This document shows positions 1 through 8,078 of a DNA stretch of 31,879 nucleotides, one piece after another. Each line of letters starts with the position of its first letter. The first letter of the stretch is position 1. This stretch comes from Salibaculum sp035270045. GTDB lineage: Bacteria; Pseudomonadota; Alphaproteobacteria; Rhodobacterales; Rhodobacteraceae. The position numbers and the translations under genes were made by a program. The stretch lies in contig NZ_DATFIP010000078.1 in the NCBI RefSeq assembly GCF_035270045.1, positions 1-31,879 of the forward strand, written 5' to 3'. The notes under the pieces are model-generated. The model was not told where the DNA came from. It did not search any database and worked only from the letters and a program-made list of their open reading frames with translations.

Positions 1-168
1 GGACCCCTGCGCCTGCAGAACCGCCGCCGAAACGATGTTCTCCGAGGCGATCAGCTCAATCTCGTGACGCTGACGCCCGAGCTCCTGCTCGATCGCACCC
101 CAAATCTCAGGATCACGCGAAGAAAGCGGATCGGTGAAGAAAGGGTCGGGGTTGGTCGAATGGGTCAT
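1..168 (-). CDS. glyA: Serine hydroxymethyltransferase, N-terminal part (cut by window edge)
   Basis: PLP enzyme that interconverts serine and glycine and charges tetrahydrofolate with one-carbon units in the cytosol. Only the first 56 codons are inside the window. The reverse strand reads MTHSTNPDPFFTDPL, then the family signature ELIASENIVSAAVLQAQGS at about residues 38-56, which is diagnostic for GlyA. The start at 168 is set by a strong Shine-Dalgarno sequence (AGGAGG, about 6 bases upstream). The PLP lysine and the rest of the enzyme lie outside the window. It is divergent from nadK, with 197 bp between the two starts. I saw no riboswitch I could name in that gap. Confidence 0.93.
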   Translation of the reverse strand, partial: MTHSTNPDPFFTDPLSSRDPEIWGAIEQELGRQRHEIELIASENIVSAAVLQAQGS

Positions 169-365
169 GATGATCCTCCTTGACGGACGCCGGCCCGTTC
201 CCGGCCGACAGGTGTTGCCGGGTTTGATATGGGGCAAATCCGTGGCAGGAAAGGCCCAAAGCGACGCAGGACGATGCTTTGGCGTCCGAATAGCGGTATC
301 CGCTGGGGGATTGCCTTTCCCTTCGGCGCGTCGGACAAGGGAACGGACAGACAAGGGACGGACCC

Positions 366-1127
366 ATGGCCCCCAAGCTCGCCTTCGTTGCCAGCGATGC
401 GCCCATCGCCCGTCAGGCCGCCGCGGCGCTGGCACGTCGCTACGGTGCGGTGGACGAGCCCGAGGCCGACGTCATTGTGGCCCTTGGCGGCGACGGCTTC
501 ATGCTGCACACCCTGCACCGCACCCAGCACCTGGACACGCCGGTCTACGGCATGAACCGGGGCACCGTGGGCTTCTTGATGAACGAATACGCCGAAACCG
601 GCCTGCCCGGGCGGCTGGCGGCGGCAGAAGAAGAGGTGATAAACCCGTTGCGGATGCAGGCTGTCTGCACCGACGCTACAACCCATGACGCGCTGGCGAT
701 CAACGAGGTGTCGCTGCTGCGCGCGGGGCCGCAGGCGGCCAAACTGCGCATCCACGTGGACGGCAAGATGCGCATGCCCGAACTGGTTTGCGACGGGGCA
801 CTGGTGGCCACGCCTGCCGGGTCCACCGCCTACAACTACTCGGCCCACGGGCCGATCCTGCCCATCGGATCGGACGTGCTGGCGCTGACGGCGGTGGCGG
901 CCTTCCGGCCGCGGCGCTGGCGCGGCGCGCTGCTGCCCAAGAATGCGCGGGTCAGCTTCGAGGTTGTCGACCCCGAACGGCGGCCGGTCATGGCCGATGC
1001 CGACGGCAAATCGGTGCCCGACGTGGCCGAGGTACGAATTCACTCGGCCGAAGACGTGAGGCACCGGCTGCTTTTCGACCCGGGCCACGGGCTGGAGGAA
1101 CGGCTGATCCGCGAACAGTTCGCCTGA
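366..1127 (+). CDS. nadK: NAD kinase
   Basis: Cytosolic enzyme that phosphorylates NAD to NADP with ATP. The 253-aa protein carries the family landmarks in order: GGDG at residues 41-44 (catalytic Asp43), GMNRGTVGFLMN at 62-73, NE at 113-114, and TPAGSTAYNYSAHGPI at 149-164 (NAD-binding conserved region 2). The length fits the short alphaproteobacterial form. The ATG at 366 follows AAGGGACGG. This purine-rich element is present twice, ACAAGGGA at 335-342 and at 351-358, and the second copy is better placed for initiation. Its neighbour glyA is divergent; downstream it converges with the CIA30-domain gene. Single gene by layout. Confidence 0.95.
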   Translation: MAPKLAFVASDAPIARQAAAALARRYGAVDEPEADVIVALGGDGFMLHTLHRTQHLDTPVYGMNRGTVGFLMNEYAETGLPGRLAAAEEEVINPLRMQAVCTDATTHDALAINEVSLLRAGPQAAKLRIHVDGKMRMPELVCDGALVATPAGSTAYNYSAHGPILPIGSDVLALTAVAAFRPRRWRGALLPKNARVSFEVVDPERRPVMADADGKSVPDVAEVRIHSAEDVRHRLLFDPGHGLEERLIREQFA

Positions 1128-1145
1128 GGCCGCCGGGCGCCGCTC

Positions 1146-1168
1146 CTTGCCGGGCGGACCCCGGCAAG
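1146..1168. terminator. Hairpin between convergent nadK and CIA30-domain gene
   Basis: Perfect inverted repeat with arms CTTGCCGGG (1146-1154) and CCCGGCAAG (1160-1168) and a 5-base loop, lying in the 65-bp gap where two convergent genes end. There is no T-run on either side, so it is a possible bidirectional stem-loop rather than a textbook Rho-independent terminator. Confidence 0.4.
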
Positions 1169-1192
1169 ATCGCCCCGCCCGCCGTCCCGGTC

Positions 1193-1723
1193 TCAGTCCG
1201 CGCCGATCCTGGACACGCGCAGGTCGGCCTCATGCTCACGGCCATAGGCAACGAGCGCGACAGCGCGGATATCGGCCGGATCCAGCGGTGCGAGCCTGCC
1301 CCCCGACGGGCGAAAATCCTCAAGCGCGATGACGACGTCGGACCAGTCGGGCGGCGCTGTGAAACTGGCCTGGTAGAATTGCCAGGGCAGGCGTGTCGAG
1401 CTGCTGCGCAGGTGGACATAGTAGGTCTGGCCATCGCCGCGCACGGTGAGTGTCAGCCGCGTGACCGTCGCGGGAAGACCGTCCAGCTGCTGGCGTGCCT
1501 GGATGAAGCCACCGTTGTTGGCCGTGCTCACGGTGCCGGTCAAGTGCAGATGTGGCGGGGTTCCGCCGATCACGGCCTGCCCGTCTGACCGGCCGCCCAT
1601 GACCCGGTCGGTGAAGAACGACCAGCGCGGGGCAGGGTCATCGGTGAAATCGTCGATCAGCATATCCGCCTGTCCCGGGGACCCGGCGAGCGCAACAAGC
1701 ATCAAGACGACCAACCCCTTCAT
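1193..1723 (-). CDS. Exported CIA30-domain protein (complex I intermediate-associated protein 30 family)
   Basis: 176-aa protein. The start at 1723 is chosen because it gives a typical signal peptide (MKGLVVLMLVALAGSPGQA, cleavage near residue 19-20); no strong ribosome site is visible. The mature part begins MLIDDF, followed by WSFFTDRVMGGRSDGQAVI, the characteristic start of the CIA30 beta-sandwich (NDUFAF1-like, galactose-binding-like fold). It continues through a GGFIQAR segment and a DWSDVVIALEDFRPSGG segment. In eukaryotes CIA30 proteins help assemble respiratory complex I. Bacterial members are uncharacterised, and an exported one cannot work on the cytosolic arm in the same way. It lies 31 bp downstream of prpE on the same strand and may be co-transcribed with it. 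Confidence 0.8.
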   Translation of the reverse strand: MKGLVVLMLVALAGSPGQADMLIDDFTDDPAPRWSFFTDRVMGGRSDGQAVIGGTPPHLHLTGTVSTANNGGFIQARQQLDGLPATVTRLTLTVRGDGQTYYVHLRSSSTRLPWQFYQASFTAPPDWSDVVIALEDFRPSGGRLAPLDPADIRAVALVAYGREHEADLRVSRIGAD

Positions 1724-1754
1724 GCGGGGCAGGATAACACGTCGCCCGGCCCTG

Positions 1755-3647
1755 TCACCCCTTGGGGTATCCGATGGTTCCCAGCGCCGTGGTGATCTCG
1801 TCCAGGATGGCGGGGTCGTCGATCGTGGCGGGCATCTTGTAGTCCTTGCCATCGGCGATCGAGACCATGATGGCGCGCAGGATCTTGCCCGAGCGGGTCT
1901 TGGGCAGACGGTCGACCACCACCGCCAGCTTGAAGGCCGCGACGGGGCCGATGCGCTCGCGCACCAGGGCGACGCATTCCTGTACGATATCGGCGTGCGG
2001 GCGCTCCACCCCCTTGGAGAGGCACAGGAACCCCATCGGCAACTGGCCTTTCAAATCATCGCTGACACCGATCACCGCGCATTCTGCCACGTCAGGGTGG
2101 CTGGACAGCACTTCCTCCATGCCGCCGGTGGACAGGCGGTGGCCGGCCACGTTGATGACATCATCCGTGCGCGCCATGATCCAGACATAACCGTCCTCGT
2201 CGATCATGCCCGCATCACCGGTCTCGTAGTAGCCCGGGAAGGTCGACAGGTAGGATTTGCGGAACCGGTCCGCGGCGTTCCACAGCGTGGGCAGGGTGCC
2301 CGGCGGCAGAGGCAGTTTGACCGCGATGGCGCCCAGCTCGCCATTGGGCAGGGGGGTGCCATCCTCGCCCAGAATGTGGATGTCATACCCCGGCATGGGC
2401 ACCGTGGGGCTGCCCAGCTTGACCGGCAGAGGCTCGACGCCGACGGGATTGCCCGCGATTGTCCAGCCGGTCTCGGTCTGCCACCAATGGTCATAGACCG
2501 GTTTGCCGGTCATCGCCTGGGTCCATTCGATGGTGTCGGGGTCGGCGCGTTCCCCGGCCAGGTAGATCGCGCGCAGGCTCGAAAGGTTGTATTTCTTGAC
2601 AAATTCGCCCTTGGGATCTTCGCGCTTGACCGCCCGAAAAGCCGTGGGTGCGGTGAAGAAACTCTTCACGTTGTGTTCCTCGATGACCCGCCAGAAGGTG
2701 CCTGCGTCGGGTGTGCCCACGGGCTTGCCTTCGAACACGATGGTCGTGTTGCCGGCGATCAGCGGCGCGTAGCAGATGTAGGAATGGCCCACGACCCAGC
2801 CGACATCCGAGGCGGCCCAGAAGACCTCGCCCGGGTCGACGTTGTAGATGTTCTTCATGGTCCAGTTCAGCGCCACCAGGTGCCCGGCGGTCGGGCGCAC
2901 GACGCCCTTGGGTTGGCCCGTGGTGCCAGACGTATACAGAATGTAGGCCGGGTGGCTGCCCTCCACGGGGACGCATTCGGCAGGTTCCACCCCGAACTGG
3001 AAGCCGTGCCAGTTGAAATCACGACCCTCTTCGAGGTGCGCGACCTCCTGTTCGCGCTGGAAGATCACGCAGAAGTCGGGCTTGTGGTCGGCCTGTTCTA
3101 TGGCGCCGTCCAACAGGGGCTTGTAGTGCACGACGCGGCCCGGCTCGATCCCGCAGGAGGCGGCGATGATGGCCTTTGGCTTGGCGTCGTCGATGCGCAC
3201 GGCCAGTTCGTGCGCGGCGAAACCGCCGAAGACGACCGAGTGGATCGCGCCCAGCCGCGCGCAGGCCAGCATGGCCTCCAGCGCCTCGGGGATCATGGGC
3301 ATGTAGATGATGACCCGGTCGCCCTTGCGCACGCCCTTGGCGCGCAGGGCCCCGGCGAGATTGGCGACGCGGTTGCGCAGTTCCACATAAGAGATTTCGC
3401 GCTTGGTGTGGGTGACCGGGCTGTCGTGGATGATCGCGGTCTGCTCGCCCCGGCCCTGTTCCACGTGGCGGTCCACCGCGTTCCAGCAGGTGTTCACCCT
3501 CGCGTCGGCGAACCACTCGTAAAGGTTGTCACCCCGGTCGAAGAGTGCCTTTTTCGGGGCCTCGTCCCAGTCGATGGCCTGGGCCGCCTCCATCCAGAAT
3601 CCTTCCGGGTCGGCCTTCCAGGCCTCATAGACCTCGCGGTATCCCAT
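1755..3647 (-). CDS. prpE: Propionyl-CoA synthetase (propionate-CoA ligase)
   Basis: AMP-forming ligase of the acetyl-CoA synthetase family, activating propionate (and possibly acetate) with ATP and CoA. The 630-aa protein has the family N-terminal segment (GYREVYEAW, then WFADARVNTCWNAVDRH at about 45-61), the P-loop-like YTSGTTGQPKG at 238-248, the YETGD segment, and the acylation-sensitive lysine in KTRSGK (Lys588) near the C-terminus. Overall sequence is closer to PrpE than to Acs: ASCGIEPGRVVHYKPLLD at about 163-180 is PrpE-like. The start at 3647 is supported by AGGAGGAGG just upstream; longer in-frame starts lack this. It sits downstream of maeB. Upstream lie several TTTGCAAA-like boxes, suggesting control by a short-chain acyl-CoA regulator. 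Confidence 0.9.
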   Translation of the reverse strand: MGYREVYEAWKADPEGFWMEAAQAIDWDEAPKKALFDRGDNLYEWFADARVNTCWNAVDRHVEQGRGEQTAIIHDSPVTHTKREISYVELRNRVANLAGALRAKGVRKGDRVIIYMPMIPEALEAMLACARLGAIHSVVFGGFAAHELAVRIDDAKPKAIIAASCGIEPGRVVHYKPLLDGAIEQADHKPDFCVIFQREQEVAHLEEGRDFNWHGFQFGVEPAECVPVEGSHPAYILYTSGTTGQPKGVVRPTAGHLVALNWTMKNIYNVDPGEVFWAASDVGWVVGHSYICYAPLIAGNTTIVFEGKPVGTPDAGTFWRVIEEHNVKSFFTAPTAFRAVKREDPKGEFVKKYNLSSLRAIYLAGERADPDTIEWTQAMTGKPVYDHWWQTETGWTIAGNPVGVEPLPVKLGSPTVPMPGYDIHILGEDGTPLPNGELGAIAVKLPLPPGTLPTLWNAADRFRKSYLSTFPGYYETGDAGMIDEDGYVWIMARTDDVINVAGHRLSTGGMEEVLSSHPDVAECAVIGVSDDLKGQLPMGFLCLSKGVERPHADIVQECVALVRERIGPVAAFKLAVVVDRLPKTRSGKILRAIMVSIADGKDYKMPATIDDPAILDEITTALGTIGYPKG

Positions 3648-3745
3648 CGTGTGCCTCCTCCTCATGCGTTGCAAAGGGGATAGGGCAGGGGGTGGCCGTG
3701 CGGCAAGCCTGTTGGTGCTTGTCCGAGGCAATCGGACCCGAAATA

Positions 3746-3842
3746 TTTGCAGAATGGACATCTAACACATCCGCATATTTGCAAAGTGCGCATATCCGGG
3801 CCGATGCGGGCAAATCTCCGTCCCGGCGTGCAAATCTGCAAA
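3746..3842 (-). promoter_or_regulatory. Cluster of TTTGCAAA-like boxes upstream of prpE
   Basis: Within the maeB-prpE gap there is a perfect palindrome TTTGCAAA at 3778-3785, flanked by direct copies of CGCATAT at 3772-3778 and 3789-3795. Degenerate copies are TTTGCAGA at 3746-3753, GCAAAT at 3810-3815, and two TGCAAA units at 3829-3834 and 3837-3842. They lie about 100-195 bp upstream of the prpE start. TTTGCAAA is the known core bound by the ScfR family (RamB in corynebacteria, PccR of Rhodobacter sphaeroides), which senses short-chain acyl-CoA. That this cluster is such an operator is inference. Confidence 0.55.
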
Positions 3843-3858
3843 GCCGCGGGGCGGGGAA

Positions 3859-6138
3859 TCACCCGTAGTGCTGCACCGGGGTACCGGCGATGGCGGCCAT
3901 GTTCAGCAGCCCGCGCGCGGTGATGCCCGGCGTCACCACGTGGGCGCGGTTGCCCATGCCCATCAGGATCGGGCCGACTTCCAGTCCACCGCCCTTCATC
4001 TTGAGGATGTTGCGCACCCCCGAGGCAGCGTCGGCATGGCCGAAGATCAGCACGTTGGCCGCGCCGTCCAGCCGCCCGCCGGGCAGCAGGCGCTCGCGCA
4101 GTTCGGGGTCGAGCCCGGCATCGACGTTCATCTCGCCCTCGTACTGGAAATCCGTCTCCATCGCGTCAAGCAGGTTGATGGCCTCGCGCAGGCGTTTGCC
4201 AGAGCCCTCGGCCTGGTTGCCGAATTGCGATTGCGAGCAGAAGGCGATCCTTGGTTCCACGCCGAAGCGGCGGGCATGGCGGGCGGCGCCGATGGCAACC
4301 TCGGCCAGGTTGTCCGGCGTTGGCAGGGACCAGACGTGCGTATCGGCCAGGAACAGTGGGCCGTCCTCAAGGATCATCATGGAAAGCGAGCCATGCGGGC
4401 GATAGCTGCCGTGGCCCAGCACCTGGGTGATGTAATTCAGATGCCACCGGAACTCGCCGAAGGTGCCGCAGATCAGGCTGTCGGCCTCGTCGCGCTGGAC
4501 CATGACGGCCCCGATGGCGGTGTTGTTCGTGCGCATGATGGCGCGGGCCAGGTCGGGCGTGACGCCGCGCCGCGCCATGATCTGGTGATAGGTGCCCCAG
4601 TAGTCGCGGTAGCGGGGGTCGTTTTCCGGGTTCACGATCTCGAAGTCGCGGCCCGGGCGCACGACCAGCCCGGCGCGTTCGCAGCGGGCTTCGATCACCT
4701 CGGGGCGGCCGATCAGGATGGGCCGTTCCGGGGTCTCTTCGAGGATCGCCTGCGAAGCGCGCAGCACGCGCTCGTCCTCGCCCTCGGCAAAGACGATGCG
4801 GCGCGCGGCCTGGCTCGCGGCAATGAAGACAGGACGCATCAGCAGCGCGGATTTGAAGACACTCTCGTTCAGCTTCTGCTTGTAGGCCTCGATGTCGGCG
4901 ATGGGCCGGGTGGCAACGCCGGTTTCCTGCGCCGCCTTGGCCACGGCACTGGAAACCACCGCGGAGAGCCGCGGATCGAAGGGTTTCGGGATAAGGTAAT
5001 CGGCCCCGAAGGTCAGTTGTTCGCCCTTGTAGATGCGCGCCGCCTCGGCGCTGGTGGTCTGGCGCGCCAGATCCGCGATCCCTTCGATGCAGGCGATCTG
5101 CATCCGGTCGTTGATCTCGGTCGCGCCCGCGTCCAGCGCGCCGCGGAAGATGAAAGGAAAACACAGGACGTTGTTGACCTGGTTGGGAAAATCGCTGCGG
5201 CCCGTGGCGATGATGGCATCGGGCGCGACCGCGCGCGCGGCCTCGGGCAGGATTTCCGGCGTCGGGTTGGCCAGGGCGAAGATGATCGGCCGTTCGGCCA
5301 TCTTGCGCACCATCCCGGGGGTCAGCACGCCGGGTCCGGACAGTCCGAGGAACAGGTCGGCGCCCTCGATCACCTGGTCCAGCGTTGCCGGTTCGGTGCC
5401 CTGCGCAAAGGCAGCTTTTTGTGGGGTCGTGTCCACCTCGCGGCCCTCGTGGACAAGCCCCTCGATGTCGCAAAGCCAGACGTTTTCGCGTCGCAGCCCC
5501 AGTTTCAGCAGCATGTTGAGACAGGCGATACCCGCGGCCCCGCCGCCTGTGCTGACAACCTTGATGTCCTCGAAGGACTTGTCCGCGACGCGCAGCGCGT
5601 TGGTGGCCGCGGCCCCCACCACGATGGCGGTGCCGTGCTGGTCGTCGTGAAAGACGGGGATGTTCATCCGTTCGCGGCAGATCTGTTCGACGATGAAACA
5701 GTCAGGCGCCTTGATGTCCTCTAGGTTGATGGCGCCGAAGGTCGGTTCCATCGCGCAGACGATCTCGGCCAGTCGCTCGGGATCGGGTTCGTCGAGTTCG
5801 ATGTCGAAACAATCGATCCCCGCGAACTTCTTGAACAGGACCGCCTTGCCTTCCATCACCGGCTTTGCGGCGAGCGCGCCGATATTGCCCAGCCCCAGCA
5901 CTGCCGACCCGTTCGAGACCACGCCCACCAGATTGCCGCGTGCGGTGTAGTCGCGGGCGGTTGCCGGGTCTGCCTTGATCTCGAGGCTGGCCTCGGCCAC
6001 CCCGGGGGAATATGCGCGGGCCAGGTCGCGGCCGTTGGCCAGCGGCTTGGTGGCGCGGATCTCCAGCTTTCCGGGCTTGGGGTCCCGGTGATAGGCGAGC
6101 GCCGCGTCGCGCAGCGAAGTCTCTGTCTTGTCGGCCAT
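3859..6138 (-). CDS. maeB: NADP-dependent malic enzyme with C-terminal phosphotransacetylase-like domain
   Basis: Oxidatively decarboxylates malate to pyruvate in the cytosol, making NADPH. The 759-aa protein has the malic domain first: AYSPGVAEA with Tyr43, GLGNIG at 82-87, and FHDDQHGT around 163-170 for the metal site. The nucleotide fold has GGGAAG at 198-203. From about residue 430 there is a phosphotransacetylase-like domain (start region RIVFAEGEDERVLRA, later GHADAASGVRNILK). In MaeB proteins this second domain is regulatory, binding acetyl-CoA, and has no proven acyltransferase activity. The start at 6138 matches the family N-terminus (MADKTETSLRDAALAYHR); upstream in-frame codons are not family-like. 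It is upstream of prpE on the same strand, with a 211-bp gap. Its own 5' region holds a perfect dyad at 6178-6195. Confidence 0.95.
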   Translation of the reverse strand: MADKTETSLRDAALAYHRDPKPGKLEIRATKPLANGRDLARAYSPGVAEASLEIKADPATARDYTARGNLVGVVSNGSAVLGLGNIGALAAKPVMEGKAVLFKKFAGIDCFDIELDEPDPERLAEIVCAMEPTFGAINLEDIKAPDCFIVEQICRERMNIPVFHDDQHGTAIVVGAAATNALRVADKSFEDIKVVSTGGGAAGIACLNMLLKLGLRRENVWLCDIEGLVHEGREVDTTPQKAAFAQGTEPATLDQVIEGADLFLGLSGPGVLTPGMVRKMAERPIIFALANPTPEILPEAARAVAPDAIIATGRSDFPNQVNNVLCFPFIFRGALDAGATEINDRMQIACIEGIADLARQTTSAEAARIYKGEQLTFGADYLIPKPFDPRLSAVVSSAVAKAAQETGVATRPIADIEAYKQKLNESVFKSALLMRPVFIAASQAARRIVFAEGEDERVLRASQAILEETPERPILIGRPEVIEARCERAGLVVRPGRDFEIVNPENDPRYRDYWGTYHQIMARRGVTPDLARAIMRTNNTAIGAVMVQRDEADSLICGTFGEFRWHLNYITQVLGHGSYRPHGSLSMMILEDGPLFLADTHVWSLPTPDNLAEVAIGAARHARRFGVEPRIAFCSQSQFGNQAEGSGKRLREAINLLDAMETDFQYEGEMNVDAGLDPELRERLLPGGRLDGAANVLIFGHADAASGVRNILKMKGGGLEVGPILMGMGNRAHVVTPGITARGLLNMAAIAGTPVQHYG

Positions 6139-6177
6139 GGCGTGCCCCGTCCTCTCGTCCCTGGTCGGTGCGATATT

Positions 6178-6195
6178 TTGTTTAATGTTAAACAA
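6178..6195. promoter_or_regulatory. Perfect inverted repeat in the maeB promoter region
   Basis: Arms TTGTTTAA (6178-6185) and TTAAACAA (6188-6195) are perfect complements around a 2-base spacer, in an AT-rich island 40-57 bp upstream of the maeB start. The size and symmetry are typical of a dimeric repressor site. No regulator gene lies next to it, so I do not assign a factor. The 359-bp gap 6139-6497 holds this dyad, the one at 6321-6341 and no gene. Confidence 0.5.
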
Positions 6196-6320
6196 TATTT
6201 CCGGCGGTGATGGAAGCCGCCAATGCCCCGACATTGCCATCAATCATGAAGAGGCTCTGTCTTGCAAATCCGAATGCGAGGAAGGGCGCCGAACATCAGG
6301 TAAGGCATGTCGCAAACAAG

Positions 6321-6341
6321 ACATAAACCGTCGTTTTATGT
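6321..6341. promoter_or_regulatory. Inverted repeat in the maeB-asnB intergenic region
   Basis: Arms ACATAAA (6321-6327) and TTTATGT (6335-6341) are perfect complements with a 7-base spacer, and partial symmetry continues outward (CAAG on the left, TTGA on the right). It lies 157-177 bp upstream of asnB and about 183 bp upstream of maeB on the other side. Candidate operator or promoter element for either gene; factor unknown. Confidence 0.4.
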
Positions 6342-6497
6342 TTGATATTCGCCCACTGGCCCCTATGGTCGGGCGACGATCGGTTTCCCGCATATCCAAT
6401 CCCCAGCGCCCCGGCATGGCCTAATGCGGGGCGCGCGGGCAGTGTCGCGGGCAGCCAGAACGCGAAAAACCGGATACCGAAAGGTCTATATTCAGCC

Positions 6498-8015
6498 ATG
6501 TGCGGCTTTGTCTGTCTTTACAACATCGGTGACGAGGCGCTTGCCGCCTCGATGATCGAGAAGATTTCTCATCGCGGCCCCGACGCGGTCGAGGTCATCC
6601 GTGGCCAGGGCGCCCCGGTGGTGATGGCGCATTGCCGCCTGTCGATCATCGGCCCCGAGGACGGCAAGCAGCCGATCTACCAGGACCGCGATTTGCTGGT
6701 GGCCAACGGCGAGATCTACAATCATGCCGACCTGCGCGCGATCCTGGGCGAATCAGCCTTCGAGACAGAAAGCGACAGCGAGGCGATCCTGCACCTGTTC
6801 CGTGACGGCGATTTGCGCTGGATCGCGCGGCTGGACGGCATGTTCGCCTTCGTGCTGGCCACGAAGACCCGCATCATTGCCGCGCGCGACCCGCTGGGGA
6901 TCAAGCCGCTTTATCTGGCGCGTATCGGCGACGGCATGGCCTTCGCGTCCGAACTCAAGGCCTTCGACGGGCTGGCGCTGGACAGCGTCGAGGCCATCGA
7001 ACCGGGCTGCCTGTTCGACAGCATCGACGGGATGCGCCGCTGGTATCGTACGCCCCACGGCGCCGCCGAACCCGAAGAGGGGCTGGATGTCGAGGCGACC
7101 GCGCGCGAGCTGCGCCTGGTGCTGGAGGAGGCCGTATCGAAATGGATGGTTGCCGATGTCGAGGTGGGCAGTTTCCTGTCGGGCGGGCTGGACAGTTCGA
7201 TCATCGCCGCCCTGGCCGCGCGGCAACGCAAGATGCCGCTCAAGACCTTCGCAGTGGGCACCGAGGGCAGCCCCGACCTGCTGGCGGCGCGCGAGGTGGC
7301 GGCACATATCGGCTCGGACCATCGCGAATACGCCTTCACCGCGCAGGACCTGGCTGCGGTTCTGCCGCATGTCATTTACCACCTCGAAAGCGCGGACGTG
7401 GATCTTGTCCGGTCGGCCGTGCCCACGCATTTCGCCACCCGGCTGGCGGTGCAGCACGTCAAGGCCGTGCTGACGGGCGAGGGCGCGGACGAGCTTTTCG
7501 CGGGATACAGCTACCACCACGACTACGTTGATCACCCGCAAGAACTGTCGCAGGAGCTGACCCGCAGCCTCAACGCCATGCACAACATCAACCTGCAACG
7601 GGTGGACCGCGTGACCATGGCCGAGAGCCTTGAGGCCCGCACGCCTTTCCTCGACAGGGACCTGATCGACTTCGCCCAGTCCATTCCGGCCACGCTCAAA
7701 CTGCGCCGCACCGACCCCGCGGCGGTGGAAAGCACCGGCGAGACCACGGAAAAGTGGATTCTGCGCAAAGCCTGCGCAGACCTGCTGCCCGCCAGCCTGG
7801 TCTGGCGCAAGAAGGCGCAGTTCGATGAGGGGTCCGGCACCGTGGCCGCGCTCGACGCGGCGCTGATGATCGTCAGCGGATCGGACAGGCCGCTGGATCG
7901 AGACGCCGAAGCCGCCCTTTACGAGAAATTGCTGCGACAGGCTTACACCGACCCGGAGTTGATCCTGTCGAACGCCGGCACCTGGGACAGCGCGGACCGG
8001 ATCACCGCCGCCTGA
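6498..8015 (+). CDS. asnB: Asparagine synthetase (glutamine-hydrolysing)
   Basis: Makes asparagine from aspartate using glutamine nitrogen and ATP. The 505-aa protein starts MCGFV, so Cys2 becomes the N-terminal nucleophile after Met removal; this fixes the start at 6498 even though the ribosome site is weak (GAAAGG about 14 bases upstream). Glutaminase landmarks: HRGPD 25-29, RLSI 47-50, NGEIYNH 70-76. The synthetase domain has the ATP-pyrophosphatase loop SGGLDSS at 228-234, GSPDLLAAREVA soon after, and LTGEGADELFAGY. It is somewhat shorter than the ~554 aa of E. coli AsnB but complete in motifs. It stands alone, divergent from maeB. The downstream salvage operon starts 63 bp after its stop. 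Confidence 0.93.
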   Translation: MCGFVCLYNIGDEALAASMIEKISHRGPDAVEVIRGQGAPVVMAHCRLSIIGPEDGKQPIYQDRDLLVANGEIYNHADLRAILGESAFETESDSEAILHLFRDGDLRWIARLDGMFAFVLATKTRIIAARDPLGIKPLYLARIGDGMAFASELKAFDGLALDSVEAIEPGCLFDSIDGMRRWYRTPHGAAEPEEGLDVEATARELRLVLEEAVSKWMVADVEVGSFLSGGLDSSIIAALAARQRKMPLKTFAVGTEGSPDLLAAREVAAHIGSDHREYAFTAQDLAAVLPHVIYHLESADVDLVRSAVPTHFATRLAVQHVKAVLTGEGADELFAGYSYHHDYVDHPQELSQELTRSLNAMHNINLQRVDRVTMAESLEARTPFLDRDLIDFAQSIPATLKLRRTDPAAVESTGETTEKWILRKACADLLPASLVWRKKAQFDEGSGTVAALDAALMIVSGSDRPLDRDAEAALYEKLLRQAYTDPELILSNAGTWDSADRITAA

Positions 8016-8078
8016 CCCCACGCCGAGGCTTGCATCCCCGAAGCCCTCGTCACAATCTGGGGGCCGGAGGGTTGCTCA

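Noticed and set aside
169..365. Possible riboswitch in the glyA leader
   Set aside because: There are small hairpins (for example AGCGG, TAT, CCGCT near 292-306) but no conserved core of a glycine, THF or SAM riboswitch that I can recognise.
1446..3683. 745-codon plus-strand frame opposite prpE
   Set aside because: Antisense shadow of a clear propionyl-CoA synthetase; no motif or ribosome site of its own.
3868..5724. 618-codon plus-strand frame opposite maeB
   Set aside because: Antisense shadow of MaeB; composition dominated by Gly, Arg, His and Asp with no recognisable domain.
8016..8078. Terminator after asnB (GAGGCTT with AAGCCCTC)
   Set aside because: The stem needs a bulge and is not followed by a T-run, so I did not list it.
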